From contig NZ_JALJWR010000001.1 of assembly GCF_024169315.1 (NCBI RefSeq), positions 2,501,501 through 2,565,500 of the forward strand: a DNA stretch of 64,000 nucleotides. The letters are read 5' to 3'. Position 1 is the stretch's first letter, and every line of letters begins with the position of its first letter. Under the pieces are notes generated by a model that saw nothing but the letters and a program-made list of their open reading frames with translations, had not been told where the DNA came from and searched no databases. Source of the DNA: Pseudomonas migulae. GTDB taxonomy: Bacteria; Pseudomonadota; Gammaproteobacteria; Pseudomonadales; Pseudomonadaceae. The position numbers were made by a program, and so were the translations under genes. This document shows, piece after piece, positions 21,056 to 30,115 of the stretch.

Positions 21056-21637
21056 ATGGGCTTTCGCTTGTCGAAGATTTACACCCGCACCGGCGACAAA
21101 GGCGAAACCGGACTGGGCGACGGCCGTCGCGTGCCCAAGGACCATCCCCGGATCGAGGCCATTGGTGAGGTCGATACGCTGAACAGCCAGGTCGGTGTGC
21201 TGTTGGCCGGGCTGGAAGCGCAACGTGGCCAATGCCCAGGATTGAACGAAGTGATCGAGGTCTTGGCGCCTTGTCAGCATCGGCTGTTCGACCTCGGCGG
21301 AGAGCTGGCGATGCCGGTGTATCAGGCGCTGAACGCGGCAGAAATTGAACGCCTGGAAGCGGCGATCGATGTATGGAACGAAGAATTGGGACCGCTGGAG
21401 AATTTCATTCTGCCGGGCGGTTCGGCGCTGATTGCCCAGGCTCATGTGTGCCGGAGTCTGGCGCGCAGTGCGGAGCGGCGGTGTCAGCACCTGAATGCGA
21501 TTGAACCGTTGGCCGGGGTTGGGTTGGCGTATATCAATCGGTTGTCGGACTTGTTGTTTGTGGCGGCGCGGTTGATTGCCAAGCGTCAGGGGATTGCGGA
21601 GATTCTTTGGCAGCCGGCGGTGAAGCCTCAAGCGTAA
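21056..21637 (+). CDS. Cob(I)alamin adenosyltransferase, PduO type
   Basis: 193 residues from the ATG at 21056-21058, which is 2 nt after the kinase stop. The N-terminal signature SKIYTRTGDKGETGLGDGRRVPKD is the ATP-binding loop of PduO-type enzymes. C-terminal helices carry LPGGSALIAQAHVCRSLARSAERR and YINRLSDLLFVAARL. It transfers the adenosyl group from ATP to cob(I)alamin to make coenzyme B12. The tight junction with the upstream kinase suggests co-transcription, but no functional link is known to me. Confidence 0.93.
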   Translation: MGFRLSKIYTRTGDKGETGLGDGRRVPKDHPRIEAIGEVDTLNSQVGVLLAGLEAQRGQCPGLNEVIEVLAPCQHRLFDLGGELAMPVYQALNAAEIERLEAAIDVWNEELGPLENFILPGGSALIAQAHVCRSLARSAERRCQHLNAIEPLAGVGLAYINRLSDLLFVAARLIAKRQGIAEILWQPAVKPQA

Positions 21638-21651
21638 TTGGCGCCTGTCAG

Positions 21652-21747
21652 GCCGCCTTCGCGGGCAAGCCCGCTCCCACAGTGGATCGAGTTCTTCCTG
21701 ACAGAATGCGATCAAATGTGGGAGCGGGCTTGCCCGCGAAGAGGCCA
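21652..21747. repeat. REPIN-type inverted repeat
   Basis: GCCTTCGCGGGCAAGCCCGC and its inverted partner TGTGGGAGCGGGCTTGCCCG near 21718 flank about 40 bp. It sits between two convergent genes, where it may also act as a transcript-end hairpin. Confidence 0.9.
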
Positions 21748-21751
21748 GTAG

Positions 21752-22702
21752 CTACACCAGAGAATCCGGCCAGAACGCCCGAATCCCCGCCACACCTTGA
21801 GCGCCCGCCGCCCAAGCTTTATCAACCTGTGTCGGCCCCGCACCACCCAGCAAAAACACCGGTTTGCTGAAGCCTTCGATCAACGCCGAAGCCTGCTCCC
21901 AACCCAACGGTTCAGCTCCCGGGTGCGTCAAGGTCGGCTGCACCGGCGACAAGGTCACAAAGTCCACGCCCATCTGCTCAGCCAACGCCAACTCTTCAGC
22001 GTTATGGCAGGACGCCGCCAACCAGCGCGACGCTGGCAACGGACGGCCCGCCGCTGCGTATTTGCGCAGTTGTGCCGAGGTGATGTGCCAACCGGCCGAC
22101 GGGAAATCGCCCAGCCACTCGAACGGCCCCTTGATCATCAACTGCGCCTTGCCGGCACACAGCCCCGCCGCGTCCACCGCCAGATCGCGGTATTTCGGGT
22201 CGTAACCGTTGGGTGCCCGTAGCTGAATCAGCTTGATCCCGCCGGCGATGGCTTTCTGGATACCGCGCAGCAGCGCAGGGGTTTCCAGGTCTTCAGGCGT
22301 GATCAGATACTGCGCAGGCAAGCGTGCGGCTGCAACGATCGGCTGGTTGGCCGCCGGGAATTCGTAATTCAAAAGATCACGGGGCGCGACCCATTCCAAG
22401 GGCTGGCCTTCGGCGCCATGAGGTTCGCCGCTAAAGTCCGAGACTTCCCAGACATCCAGCAACACTTGCTTGTCCGGGTAGTCATGACGAACCTTGATCA
22501 GCGGTCGTGCCGCGTTGACCACAATCCCCAGCTCTTCGTGAAGCTCGCGGGCCAAGGCGGTTTCGACGGACTCGTCGGCCTCGACCTTGCCACCGGGAAA
22601 CTCCCACAAACCGCCCTGATGCTGAGTGTCGGCACGGCGGGCGATGAGGATCTTGCCGCTGTTATCGCGTATGACGGCGGCCGCTACGTGTACTCGTTTC
22701 AC
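21752..22702 (-). CDS. Nudix hydrolase fused to a ThiE-like domain
   Basis: 316 residues. The start is GTG at 22700-22702: GGAGGAGG lies 7 nt upstream and the GTGA overlaps the gst stop. Residues 1-130 are MutT-type Nudix, with the box GGKVEADESVETALARELHEELGI. Residues about 150-316 have the fold pattern of thiamine phosphate synthase (IKLIQLRAP, GWHITSAQL, VDFVTLSPV, FLLGGAGP). Residues needed for ThiE catalysis seem lost (see findings). The Nudix part likely sanitizes oxidized nucleotides such as 8-oxo-dGTP. The fusion is common in pseudomonads. Confidence 0.9.
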   Translation of the reverse strand: MKRVHVAAAVIRDNSGKILIARRADTQHQGGLWEFPGGKVEADESVETALARELHEELGIVVNAARPLIKVRHDYPDKQVLLDVWEVSDFSGEPHGAEGQPLEWVAPRDLLNYEFPAANQPIVAAARLPAQYLITPEDLETPALLRGIQKAIAGGIKLIQLRAPNGYDPKYRDLAVDAAGLCAGKAQLMIKGPFEWLGDFPSAGWHITSAQLRKYAAAGRPLPASRWLAASCHNAEELALAEQMGVDFVTLSPVQPTLTHPGAEPLGWEQASALIEGFSKPVFLLGGAGPTQVDKAWAAGAQGVAGIRAFWPDSLV

Positions 22703-23331
22703 TGCCCGACCTCCTCCAGACCTGCCCTTTGCCATGCCTTGAACGCTGGCCATTGGTAGATCGTTTCGACGTAGGCCTCATCCGCTGCCGGCAATGTCAC
22801 CTGATAGGTACGCAGGCGTACGGCAATCGGGGCGAAGAAGGCATCGGCCAGGGTGGCGCCGCCAAACAGGAACGGGCCGGTTTCGGTCGAAGCGGCGCGG
22901 CACTCGGCCCACAACGCGAGCATGCGCTCGATGTCTGCCTGGACGTCAGCCGGGGTCGGTGACAGTGGTGCGGCGCGACTCAGGTCGAAGGGCATGTTGC
23001 AGCGCATGGCGAAGAACCCGGCGTGCATCTGCGCGCACGCCGAACGTGCCTGTGCGCGGGCGGCGACGTCTTTGGGCCAGAGGCCGGCGTCAGGGAACTG
23101 TTCGGCCAGGTACTCGGCAATCGCCAGGGAGTCGGCGACGGTGCCATGGGCTGTTTTCAGCAGCGGGACTTTACCGGTCGGCGAATGCTTGAGCAGACGT
23201 TCACGGGTGTCCGGCTGGTTCAGCTTGATGAGCTCTTCGGTGTACGAAGCGCCGGTCAGGTCGAGGGCCAGTGCGCCGCGAAGGGACCAGGATGAATGCA
23301 GTTTGTCGCCGATGATCAGGTGGAGGCTCAT
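22699..23331 (-). CDS. Glutathione S-transferase family protein
   Basis: 210 residues. The N-terminal thioredoxin-like GST domain has the SSWSLRG segment, the usual position of the catalytic Ser/Cys, and GKVPLLKTAHGTVADSLAIAEYLAEQFP, with the glutathione-binding cis-Pro and Asp-Ser pair. The C-terminal helical domain has GPFLFGGATLADAFFAPIAVRL. Substrate is unknown. It overlaps the Nudix gene by 4 nt (GTGA), so the two are co-expressed. Confidence 0.9.
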   Translation of the reverse strand: MSLHLIIGDKLHSSWSLRGALALDLTGASYTEELIKLNQPDTRERLLKHSPTGKVPLLKTAHGTVADSLAIAEYLAEQFPDAGLWPKDVAARAQARSACAQMHAGFFAMRCNMPFDLSRAAPLSPTPADVQADIERMLALWAECRAASTETGPFLFGGATLADAFFAPIAVRLRTYQVTLPAADEAYVETIYQWPAFKAWQRAGLEEVGQ

Positions 23332-23381
23332 GTTCGGGACCTTTTGAGAAGGGTTATGTCCAGACTCTTTAGTGTCTGGTC

Positions 23382-23475
23382 GGCCGCCTTCGCGAGCAAG
23401 CCCGCTCCCACATTCGATCGCATTTCTTCTGAGAGAACTCAGTTAAATGTGGGAGCGGGCTTGCTCGCGAATGGA
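23382..23475. repeat. REPIN-type inverted repeat
   Basis: GCCTTCGCGAGCAAGCCCGC near 23386 and its inverted partner GTGGGAGCGGGCTTGCTCGC near 23450. It lies between argJ and the gst-nudix pair, all on the minus strand. Confidence 0.9.
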
Positions 23476-23494
23476 GCGCCTCGGTGTAGCAGTA

Positions 23495-24712
23495 TTAAGT
23501 ACGGTACTCAGCGTTGATCTTGACGTATTCGTGGGACAGGTCGGTGGTCCAGATGGTTTCGCTGCAATCGCCGCGACCCAGCTCGATACGGATGGTGATC
23601 TCTTCCTGCTGCATCACCGCCGCGCCCTGGGCTTCGGTGTAGGTCGATGCGCGGGCGCCACGGCTGGCGATGCACACGTCGCCGAGGAACACGTCGATCT
23701 TGCTCACATCCAGGTTCGGTACGCCGGCACGGCCGACGGCGGCGAGGATACGGCCCCAGTTCGGGTCGGAGGCGAACAACGCGGTCTTGATCAGCGGCGA
23801 GTGCGCCACGGTGTAACCGACGTCCAGGCATTCCTGGTGATTGCCACCGCCATTGACTTCAACGGTGACGAATTTGGTCGCGCCTTCGCCGTCGCGGACG
23901 ATGGCCTGGGCCACGTCCATGCACACTTCGAATACGGCTTGCTTCAACTTGGCGAACAACTCACCGCTCGCGGAAGTGATTTCCGGCAGTGCCGCCTGAC
24001 CGGTGGCGATCAGCATGCAGCAGTCGTTGGTCGAGGTGTCGCCGTCGATGGTGATACGGTTGAACGACTTGTTGGCACCGTCCAGCAGCAGGTTTTGCAG
24101 TACATCGCGGGAGACTTTGGCGTCGGTGGCGATGTAGCCGAGCATGGTCGCCATGTTCGGACGGATCATGCCCGCGCCTTTGCTGATGCCGGTGACGGTG
24201 ATGGTCACGCCGTCATGCTGGAACTGGCGGCTGGCGCCCTTCGGCAGGGTATCGGTGGTCATGATGCCGGTGGCGGCCGCTTCCCAGTTGTTCACCGACA
24301 GGTCGTCGAGCGCGGCTTGCAACGCGCCTTCGATCTTCTCGACCGGCAGCGGTTCGCCAATCACGCCGGTTGAATAAGGCAGCACCAGGCTGGCGTCGAC
24401 GCCGGTCAATTCAGCCAGTTTGGCGCAGGTGCGCTCAGCGGCGGCCAGGCCAGGTTCGCCGGTGCCGGCGTTGGCATTGCCGGTGTTGGTCAGCAGGTAA
24501 CGCACCGGACCTTGCACGCGCTGCTTGGCCAGGATCACGGGCGCTGCGCAAAACGCGTTCAGGGTGAACACACCTGCGACGGTCGAACCTTCGGCGCAGC
24601 GCATGACCACGACGTCCTTGCGCCCAGGGCGCTTGATGCCGGCCGAGGCGATACCGAGTTCAAAACCGGCAACCGGGTGCAACGTTGGCAAAGGACCAAG
24701 ACCAACAGCCAT
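23495..24712 (-). CDS. argJ: Bifunctional ornithine acetyltransferase / N-acetylglutamate synthase
   Basis: 405 residues, full length. The autocleavage site is intact: the [17 protein letters not shown] N-terminal chain precedes [21 protein letters not shown], where the conserved Thr (MATMLGY) becomes the catalytic nucleophile of the beta chain. The C-terminal [15 protein letters not shown] is the usual ending. ArgJ recycles the acetyl group in arginine biosynthesis. It follows secA on the same strand, with the secA terminator between them. Confidence 0.97.
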   Translation of the reverse strand: MAVGLGPLPTLHPVAGFELGIASAGIKRPGRKDVVVMRCAEGSTVAGVFTLNAFCAAPVILAKQRVQGPVRYLLTNTGNANAGTGEPGLAAAERTCAKLAELTGVDASLVLPYSTGVIGEPLPVEKIEGALQAALDDLSVNNWEAAATGIMTTDTLPKGASRQFQHDGVTITVTGISKGAGMIRPNMATMLGYIATDAKVSRDVLQNLLLDGANKSFNRITIDGDTSTNDCCMLIATGQAALPEITSASGELFAKLKQAVFEVCMDVAQAIVRDGEGATKFVTVEVNGGGNHQECLDVGYTVAHSPLIKTALFASDPNWGRILAAVGRAGVPNLDVSKIDVFLGDVCIASRGARASTYTEAQGAAVMQQEEITIRIELGRGDCSETIWTTDLSHEYVKINAEYRT

Positions 24713-24774
24713 GAATGCGCTCCTTAATAAATGATGTCAGCACCGCTTTCAGGAAGAACGGTGGTGTAAATGGC

Positions 24775-24807
24775 AAAACGCCGCGACGGCTGATGCCGGT
24801 CGCGGCG
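24775..24807 (-). terminator. Rho-independent terminator after secA
   Basis: On the minus strand: CGCCGCGAC, 11-nt loop, GTCGCGGCG, then TTTT (24775-24778). It separates secA from argJ. Confidence 0.85.
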
Positions 24808-24834
24808 CGGGTATTTCAGCGTATGAAACGGGTT

Positions 24835-27570
24835 TTACTGGATCTGCCCGTGGCAATGCTTGAATTTCTTGCCCGAACCGCAGTAGCACAGTTCGTTACG
24901 GCCCAGCTTCTGTTCATTGCGAACCGGTGCGGTGGCGAGGGCTACATCGACCTCTTCACCCAGCAGTTCCGGTTGCTCGAGACCCGGTGCTTCGTCGTGC
25001 AGGAACTGCATGCGCGCCGCCAGTGCTTCGGCTTCCTGACGCAGGCGTTGCTCTTCTTCGATCGGGTCTTCGCGGCGAACCTGGACGTGCGACAGCACAC
25101 GGATCGAGTCGCGCTTGATCGAATCCAGCAGCTCGGAGAACAGCGTGAACGACTCGCGCTTGTACTCTTGCTTCGGGTTCTTCTGGGCGTAGCCACGCAA
25201 GTGAATGCCATGACGCAGGTGGTCCATGGTCGACAGGTGGTCTTTCCACAGGTCATCCAGAACACGCAGAACGATTTGCTTCTCGAAGGTGCGCAGCGCA
25301 TCGGCGCCGGCCTGGTCTTCTTTCTCGTTGTACGCTGCAATCAGTTCCTGCATCAGTTTTTCGCGCAGGGTTTCTTCGTACAGGTGATCGTCTTCGTCGA
25401 GCCACTGCTGGATCGGCAGCGCCACACCGAAGTCGCTCTGCAACGCCGCTTCCAGACCGGCCACGTCCCACTGCTCAGGCAGCGATTGTGGTGGGATGTG
25501 AGCGCTGACGGTCGCGTTGAGCACGTCCTGACGGAAGTCGGCGATGGTTTCACCGATGTTGTCGGCGGCCAACAACGTGTTACGCATGTGATAGATCACT
25601 TTACGCTGTTCGTTGTTGACGTCGTCGAACTCGAGCAGTTGCTTGCGGATGTCGAAGTTGCGACCTTCAACCTTGCGCTGGGCCTTCTCGATGGCGTTGG
25701 TCACCATGCGGTGCTCGATCGCTTCACCGGACTGCATGCCCAATGCTTTCATGAAGTTCTTCACCCGGTCAGAGGCGAAGATGCGCATCAGGCTGTCTTC
25801 CAGCGACAGGTAGAAACGGCTGGAACCGGCGTCACCCTGGCGACCGGCACGACCACGCAACTGGTTGTCGATACGGCGCGATTCGTGACGTTCGGACGCG
25901 ATCACCTGCAAACCACCCGACTCCAGCACTTGCTGGTGACGTTTCTGCCAGTCGGCCTTGATCTGGGCGATCTGCTCCGGCGTTGGATCTTCCAGGGACG
26001 CGACTTCCACTTCCCAGTTACCGCCCAACAGGATGTCAGTACCACGACCGGCCATGTTGGTGGCGATGGTCAGTGCGCCCGGGCGACCGGCCTGGGCAAT
26101 GATCTCGGCTTCTTTTTCGTGGAACTTGGCGTTCAGGACCTTGTGTTCGATGCCCTCCTTCTGCAGCAACGCAGACATGTGTTCGGAGGTTTCGATGGTG
26201 GCAGTACCCACCAGCACCGGACGGCCCTGGGTCATGCATTCCTTGATGTCGTTGATGATCGCCGCGTATTTCTCGTCGGCGGTCAGGAACACCAGGTCGT
26301 TGTAGTCTTTACGCGCCAAAGGCTTGTTCGGCGGGATGACCATGACCTGCAGGCCGTAGATCTGGTGGAATTCGAACGCTTCGGTGTCCGCGGTACCGGT
26401 CATGCCGGACAGCTTGTTGTACAGACGGAAGTAGTTCTGGAACGTGGTCGACGCCAGTGTCTGGCTTTCGGCCTGGATGTTCAGGTTTTCCTTGGCTTCG
26501 ATGGCCTGGTGCAGGCCTTCGGACAAACGGCGACCCGGCATGGTACGACCGGTGTGTTCGTCGACCAGGACAACCTGACCGTCCTGCACGATGTATTCAA
26601 CGTTGCGATTGAACAGCTTGTGAGCGCGCAGACCGGCATAAACGTGGGTCAACAGGCCCAGGTTGTGCGCCGAATACAGGCTCTCGCCTTCGGCCAGCAG
26701 GCCGACACGGGTGAGCATGTCTTCGATGAACTGGTGACCGGCTTCGTTGAGTTCGACCTGACGGGTCTTCTCATCGACGGTGTAGTGGCCAGCCTTGGTA
26801 ACTTCGCCCTCGACTTCTTCGACATGCAATTCAAGCTGCGGGATCAGTTTGTTGATCTCGATGTACAGCTTGGAGCTGTCCTCGGCCTGACCGGAAATGA
26901 TCAGCGGGGTACGGGCTTCGTCGATGAGGATGGAGTCGACTTCGTCGATCACGGCAAAGTTGAGTTCGCGCTGGAATTTTTCTTCCATGCTGAACGCCAT
27001 GTTGTCGCGCAGGTAGTCGAAACCGAATTCGTTGTTGGTGCCGTAGGTAATGTCGGCGGCGTAGGCCAGACGTTTCTCTTCCGGCGGCTGGAATGGCGTG
27101 ACCACACCGACCGTCATGCCGAGGAATTCGTAGAGCGGACGCATCCAGTTGGCGTCACGGCGGGCCAGGTAGTCGTTCACGGTTACAACGTGCACGCCCT
27201 TGCCGGACAGCGCATTGAGGTAAACGCCCAGTGTGGCCACCAGGGTCTTGCCTTCACCGGTACGCATTTCCGCGATCATGCCTTCATGCAAGGTCATGCC
27301 GCCGATCAGCTGAACGTCGAAGTGGCGCATACCCATGACGCGCTTGCCGGCTTCGCGGGCGACCGCAAAGGCTTCTGGCAGCAGCTTGTCGAGGGTTTCC
27401 CCTTTGGCGATGCGGGCCTTGAACTCATCTGTCTTGGCACGCAATTGATCGTCCGAAAGGGCCACCATTTGCTCTTCGAAGGCATTGACGAGTTGCACCG
27501 TCTTGAGCATGCGTTTGACTTCACGCTCGTTCTTGCTTCCAAAAAGTTTCTTTAACAAAGGCGCAAACAT
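24835..27570 (-). CDS. secA: Preprotein translocase ATPase SecA
   Basis: 911 residues from the ATG at 27568-27570 ([21 protein letters not shown]). Walker A is [17 protein letters not shown]-like Walker B is [23 protein letters not shown], and helicase motifs include [17 protein letters not shown] and [16 protein letters not shown]. The C-terminus has the SEC-C zinc site [14 protein letters not shown], which binds SecB. SecA drives export through SecYEG. It is monocistronic, with a terminator downstream and a divergent promoter region shared with dciA. Confidence 0.98.
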   Translation of the reverse strand: MFAPLLKKLFGSKNEREVKRMLKTVQLVNAFEEQMVALSDDQLRAKTDEFKARIAKGETLDKLLPEAFAVAREAGKRVMGMRHFDVQLIGGMTLHEGMIAEMRTGEGKTLVATLGVYLNALSGKGVHVVTVNDYLARRDANWMRPLYEFLGMTVGVVTPFQPPEEKRLAYAADITYGTNNEFGFDYLRDNMAFSMEEKFQRELNFAVIDEVDSILIDEARTPLIISGQAEDSSKLYIEINKLIPQLELHVEEVEGEVTKAGHYTVDEKTRQVELNEAGHQFIEDMLTRVGLLAEGESLYSAHNLGLLTHVYAGLRAHKLFNRNVEYIVQDGQVVLVDEHTGRTMPGRRLSEGLHQAIEAKENLNIQAESQTLASTTFQNYFRLYNKLSGMTGTADTEAFEFHQIYGLQVMVIPPNKPLARKDYNDLVFLTADEKYAAIINDIKECMTQGRPVLVGTATIETSEHMSALLQKEGIEHKVLNAKFHEKEAEIIAQAGRPGALTIATNMAGRGTDILLGGNWEVEVASLEDPTPEQIAQIKADWQKRHQQVLESGGLQVIASERHESRRIDNQLRGRAGRQGDAGSSRFYLSLEDSLMRIFASDRVKNFMKALGMQSGEAIEHRMVTNAIEKAQRKVEGRNFDIRKQLLEFDDVNNEQRKVIYHMRNTLLAADNIGETIADFRQDVLNATVSAHIPPQSLPEQWDVAGLEAALQSDFGVALPIQQWLDEDDHLYEETLREKLMQELIAAYNEKEDQAGADALRTFEKQIVLRVLDDLWKDHLSTMDHLRHGIHLRGYAQKNPKQEYKRESFTLFSELLDSIKRDSIRVLSHVQVRREDPIEEEQRLRQEAEALAARMQFLHDEAPGLEQPELLGEEVDVALATAPVRNEQKLGRNELCYCGSGKKFKHCHGQIQ

Positions 27571-27877
27571 ATCGGCAGGATCTTCCACACTAAAGGGATG
27601 GAGGGCGGCCCCGTGAGTCGCCCGTGCAGCCCTCATGGCCGCATGCGAACGAGCATTCTACCCGGAAACGATGGTGAGGAAAGTGGCGTTGTTCCACGAT
27701 GCATGCACTGCGCTGTAACGGGGCTCACTTAAAATAAGGGCTTTTTGCTGAACTTCAAGCCAGTTACGGCAGAAGTTACTTGTTGATTTAATGGGTAAAG
27801 CGCGCGCAAAGCAATGGGTCGGGTGCATCCAGTGCTTTCTGCTACCATGGCGGCTCTGTTACTTCAGGTGTCTGATC
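27571..27877. other. Divergent intergenic region secA / dciA
   Basis: 307 bp between the two start codons. It contains GC-rich short inverted segments around 27600-27635 and AT-richer sequence around 27725-27760, and must hold promoters on both strands. I see no gene in it. Confidence 0.55.
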
Positions 27878-28333
27878 ATGGCATTTCGCCCTCTTACGGC
27901 CAGAGCACCCGCCGTTCTGCTTCGCGAAGCCAAACCGCTGAAAGCCATTTTTGGCCATGCTCAACGCCTGGGTCATTTACAACGTCTGCTGGAAAGCCAA
28001 TTGCAGCCCGCCGCGCGCGAGCATTGCCATGTGGCATCGTGGCGCGAAGGCAGTCTGTTGCTGATTGTCACCGACGGTCATTGGGCGACCCGCCTGCGTT
28101 ATCAACAGAAGCGTCTGCAACGGCAGTTACAGATGTTTGATGAGTTCGCCAGCCTGACCCGGATTCTGTTCAAGGTGCAGCCGCCGACCGTTCAGCAAGG
28201 GGCGGCGGGGCATACCATCAGTTTGTCCAGCGATGCGGGGGCGACGATTCAGGCGACAGCTGACGGGATCAGTGATCCGAATCTGCGGGCCGCGCTGGAG
28301 CGATTGGCGGCGCACGCCAAACCCAAAACCTGA
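27878..28333 (+). CDS. dciA: DUF721 protein, replicative helicase loader DciA
   Basis: 151 residues from the ATG at 27878 (MAFRPLTARAPAVLLREAKPL). The DUF721 core reads LQPAAREHCHVASWREGSLLLIVTDGHWATRLRYQQKRLQRQL. DUF721 proteins were renamed DciA after work in P. aeruginosa showing they act on DnaB in bacteria that lack DnaC. The open frame extends 29 codons upstream without a start signal of its own. It lies divergent from secA, as in other pseudomonads. Confidence 0.85.
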   Translation: MAFRPLTARAPAVLLREAKPLKAIFGHAQRLGHLQRLLESQLQPAAREHCHVASWREGSLLLIVTDGHWATRLRYQQKRLQRQLQMFDEFASLTRILFKVQPPTVQQGAAGHTISLSSDAGATIQATADGISDPNLRAALERLAAHAKPKT

Positions 28334-28343
28334 CGTAGATCTA

Positions 28344-28435
28344 ATGTGGGAGCGGGCTTGCTCGCGAAGGCGGTTCAACATTCAACAGAGATGTTGGCTG
28401 GTCAGCCGCCTTCGCGAGCAAGCCCGCTCCCACAT
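28344..28435. repeat. REPIN-type inverted repeat
   Basis: TGTGGGAGCGGGCTTGCTCG near 28345 faces its reverse complement ending near 28435, with about 40 bp of spacer. It lies between convergent genes dciA and the HerA-like gene. Confidence 0.92.
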
Positions 28436-28453
28436 TTTGACCGTGCCCGCTTG

Positions 28454-29941
28454 CTATCGACGTTTGCTGCCTCCCAGCAATGAACCCATCAACCCGCGCA
28501 CCAGTTGGCGACCAAGCTGATTGGCCGCCTGTCGCATCGCCGATTTCAATGCCTGCCCTGCCGCCGTGCCGAGGAACTCCCCGGCCTTGTCGGTAAAGCT
28601 TGGCTCTTCGGCCGCCGGTTTGCCGGGCACCGCGTCTGCTTCCGGAGCCAACCCTTTGCGCCCCATCAATATTTCATAGGCCGATTCACGATCAACCGGT
28701 TTGTCGTACCGCCCCTTGAACGGCGAGCCGGCGATCAGCACCGTGCGCTCGGTTTCGCTCAACGGCCCGATCCGTGATTGCGGCGGCGCGACCAGGACCC
28801 GCTGGACCATTTCCGGCGTGCCCTTGTCCTGCAATGTGCCGACCAGCGCTTCGCCAATCCCCAGTTCAGTCAACACCGACAAGGCGTCGAACGCCGGGTT
28901 CGGCCGGAAGCCATCGGCCACGGCCCGAAGGGACTTCTGCTCCTTGGCCGTGAACGCGCGCAAGCCATGCTGGACGCGCAGGCCGAGTTGAGCCAGCACG
29001 TCATCCGGCAAGTCGCCCGGCGACTGGGTGACGAAATACACGCCCACGCCTTTCGAGCGAATCAGCCGCACCACTTGCTCCAGACGTTCCTGCAACGCCT
29101 TGGGTGTGTCGGCAAACAATAAGTGTGCTTCGTCGAAAAACAGCGCCAGCAGCGGTTTGTCGGCATCACCGCGCTCCGGCAGTTGTTCGAACAGTTCGGC
29201 CAGTAGCCACAAGAGGAACGTCGCGTAGACCTTGGGCGCCTCGTGCACCAGGCGACTGGCATCGAGCAAATGAATGCGTCCGCGCCCCTCGGCAGTCGGC
29301 TGCAAAATGTCTTCAAGTTGCAACGCCGGCTCGCCGAACAGCGCCTCGGCGCCCTGTTGTTCCAGAATCGCCAGGCGCCGCAACAGCGCCTGACTCGACC
29401 CTGTGGTCATCAGCGCCGCGTCGTCCCCCAGCAATTCGGGGTGGTCACGCAGGTGATTGAGCAGTGCCTTGAGGTCTTTCAAATCCAGCAGCAGCAAGCC
29501 TTCGCGGTCCGCGACCTTGAATGCCGCGTACAACGCCGACTGCTGACTGTCGGTCAGCTCGAGCAAGGCGCCAATCAATAACGGTCCCATTTCGCTCAAG
29601 GTGGTGCGCAATGGATGACCGGACTGACCGTGAATGTCCCACAGGGTGACCGGATACGCCTGAGGCGTGTGGTTCAGCCACGGCATCCCGGCGATTCGCT
29701 CGGCAATCTTGCCTTGTGGGTTGCCGGCCGCGCCGAGACCGCACAGGTCACCTTTGATATCCGCCGCAAACACGGCCACGCCAGCATCGCTGAACGCTTC
29801 GGCGAGTTTTTGCAAGGTGACGGTCTTGCCGGTCCCGGTAGCGCCCGCGACCAGACCGTGACGGTTCGCCAGACGCATGGCCTGGGCGATCGGTTGCCCC
29901 GCGAGATCGGCACCGATAACGAGTTGCGATGAATCATGCAT
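28454..29941 (-). CDS. HerA-like ATPase, YjgR/DUF853 family
   Basis: 495 residues. Walker A is AGATGTGKTVTLQKL (about residues 33-47). A Walker B-like ALFFDEAHLLF and the motif FVTQSPGDLPDDVLAQLGLRVQH follow; this is the HerA/FtsK-like layout of YjgR (DUF853). The C-terminus has an Ala-rich helix and a basic tail (GLMGSLLGGSKRR). The role is unknown; HerA relatives move DNA, but YjgR proteins have no firm function. AGGTGA precedes the ATG. Confidence 0.87.
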   Translation of the reverse strand: MHDSSQLVIGADLAGQPIAQAMRLANRHGLVAGATGTGKTVTLQKLAEAFSDAGVAVFAADIKGDLCGLGAAGNPQGKIAERIAGMPWLNHTPQAYPVTLWDIHGQSGHPLRTTLSEMGPLLIGALLELTDSQQSALYAAFKVADREGLLLLDLKDLKALLNHLRDHPELLGDDAALMTTGSSQALLRRLAILEQQGAEALFGEPALQLEDILQPTAEGRGRIHLLDASRLVHEAPKVYATFLLWLLAELFEQLPERGDADKPLLALFFDEAHLLFADTPKALQERLEQVVRLIRSKGVGVYFVTQSPGDLPDDVLAQLGLRVQHGLRAFTAKEQKSLRAVADGFRPNPAFDALSVLTELGIGEALVGTLQDKGTPEMVQRVLVAPPQSRIGPLSETERTVLIAGSPFKGRYDKPVDRESAYEILMGRKGLAPEADAVPGKPAAEEPSFTDKAGEFLGTAAGQALKSAMRQAANQLGRQLVRGLMGSLLGGSKRR

Positions 29942-30115
29942 TTGGTCACCTTTGTTTAATCTTTAATCCTGCACGGTCGATATAACAGACTGAAAAGCAT
30001 CGGTTATCCCCCTAAGGAGAGGACGGAAATATCAGCTTGTTTTCATGACCGCCCACTGTGCGTGTCTTTATAAAAGCACGCCTTGGGCATTAAGACCTTA
30101 GCGGAACCCCAAGCC

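Noticed and set aside
24715..27555. 946-codon open frame opposite secA
   Set aside because: It is the antisense shadow of secA, caused by high GC at third positions; the minus-strand protein has all SecA motifs.
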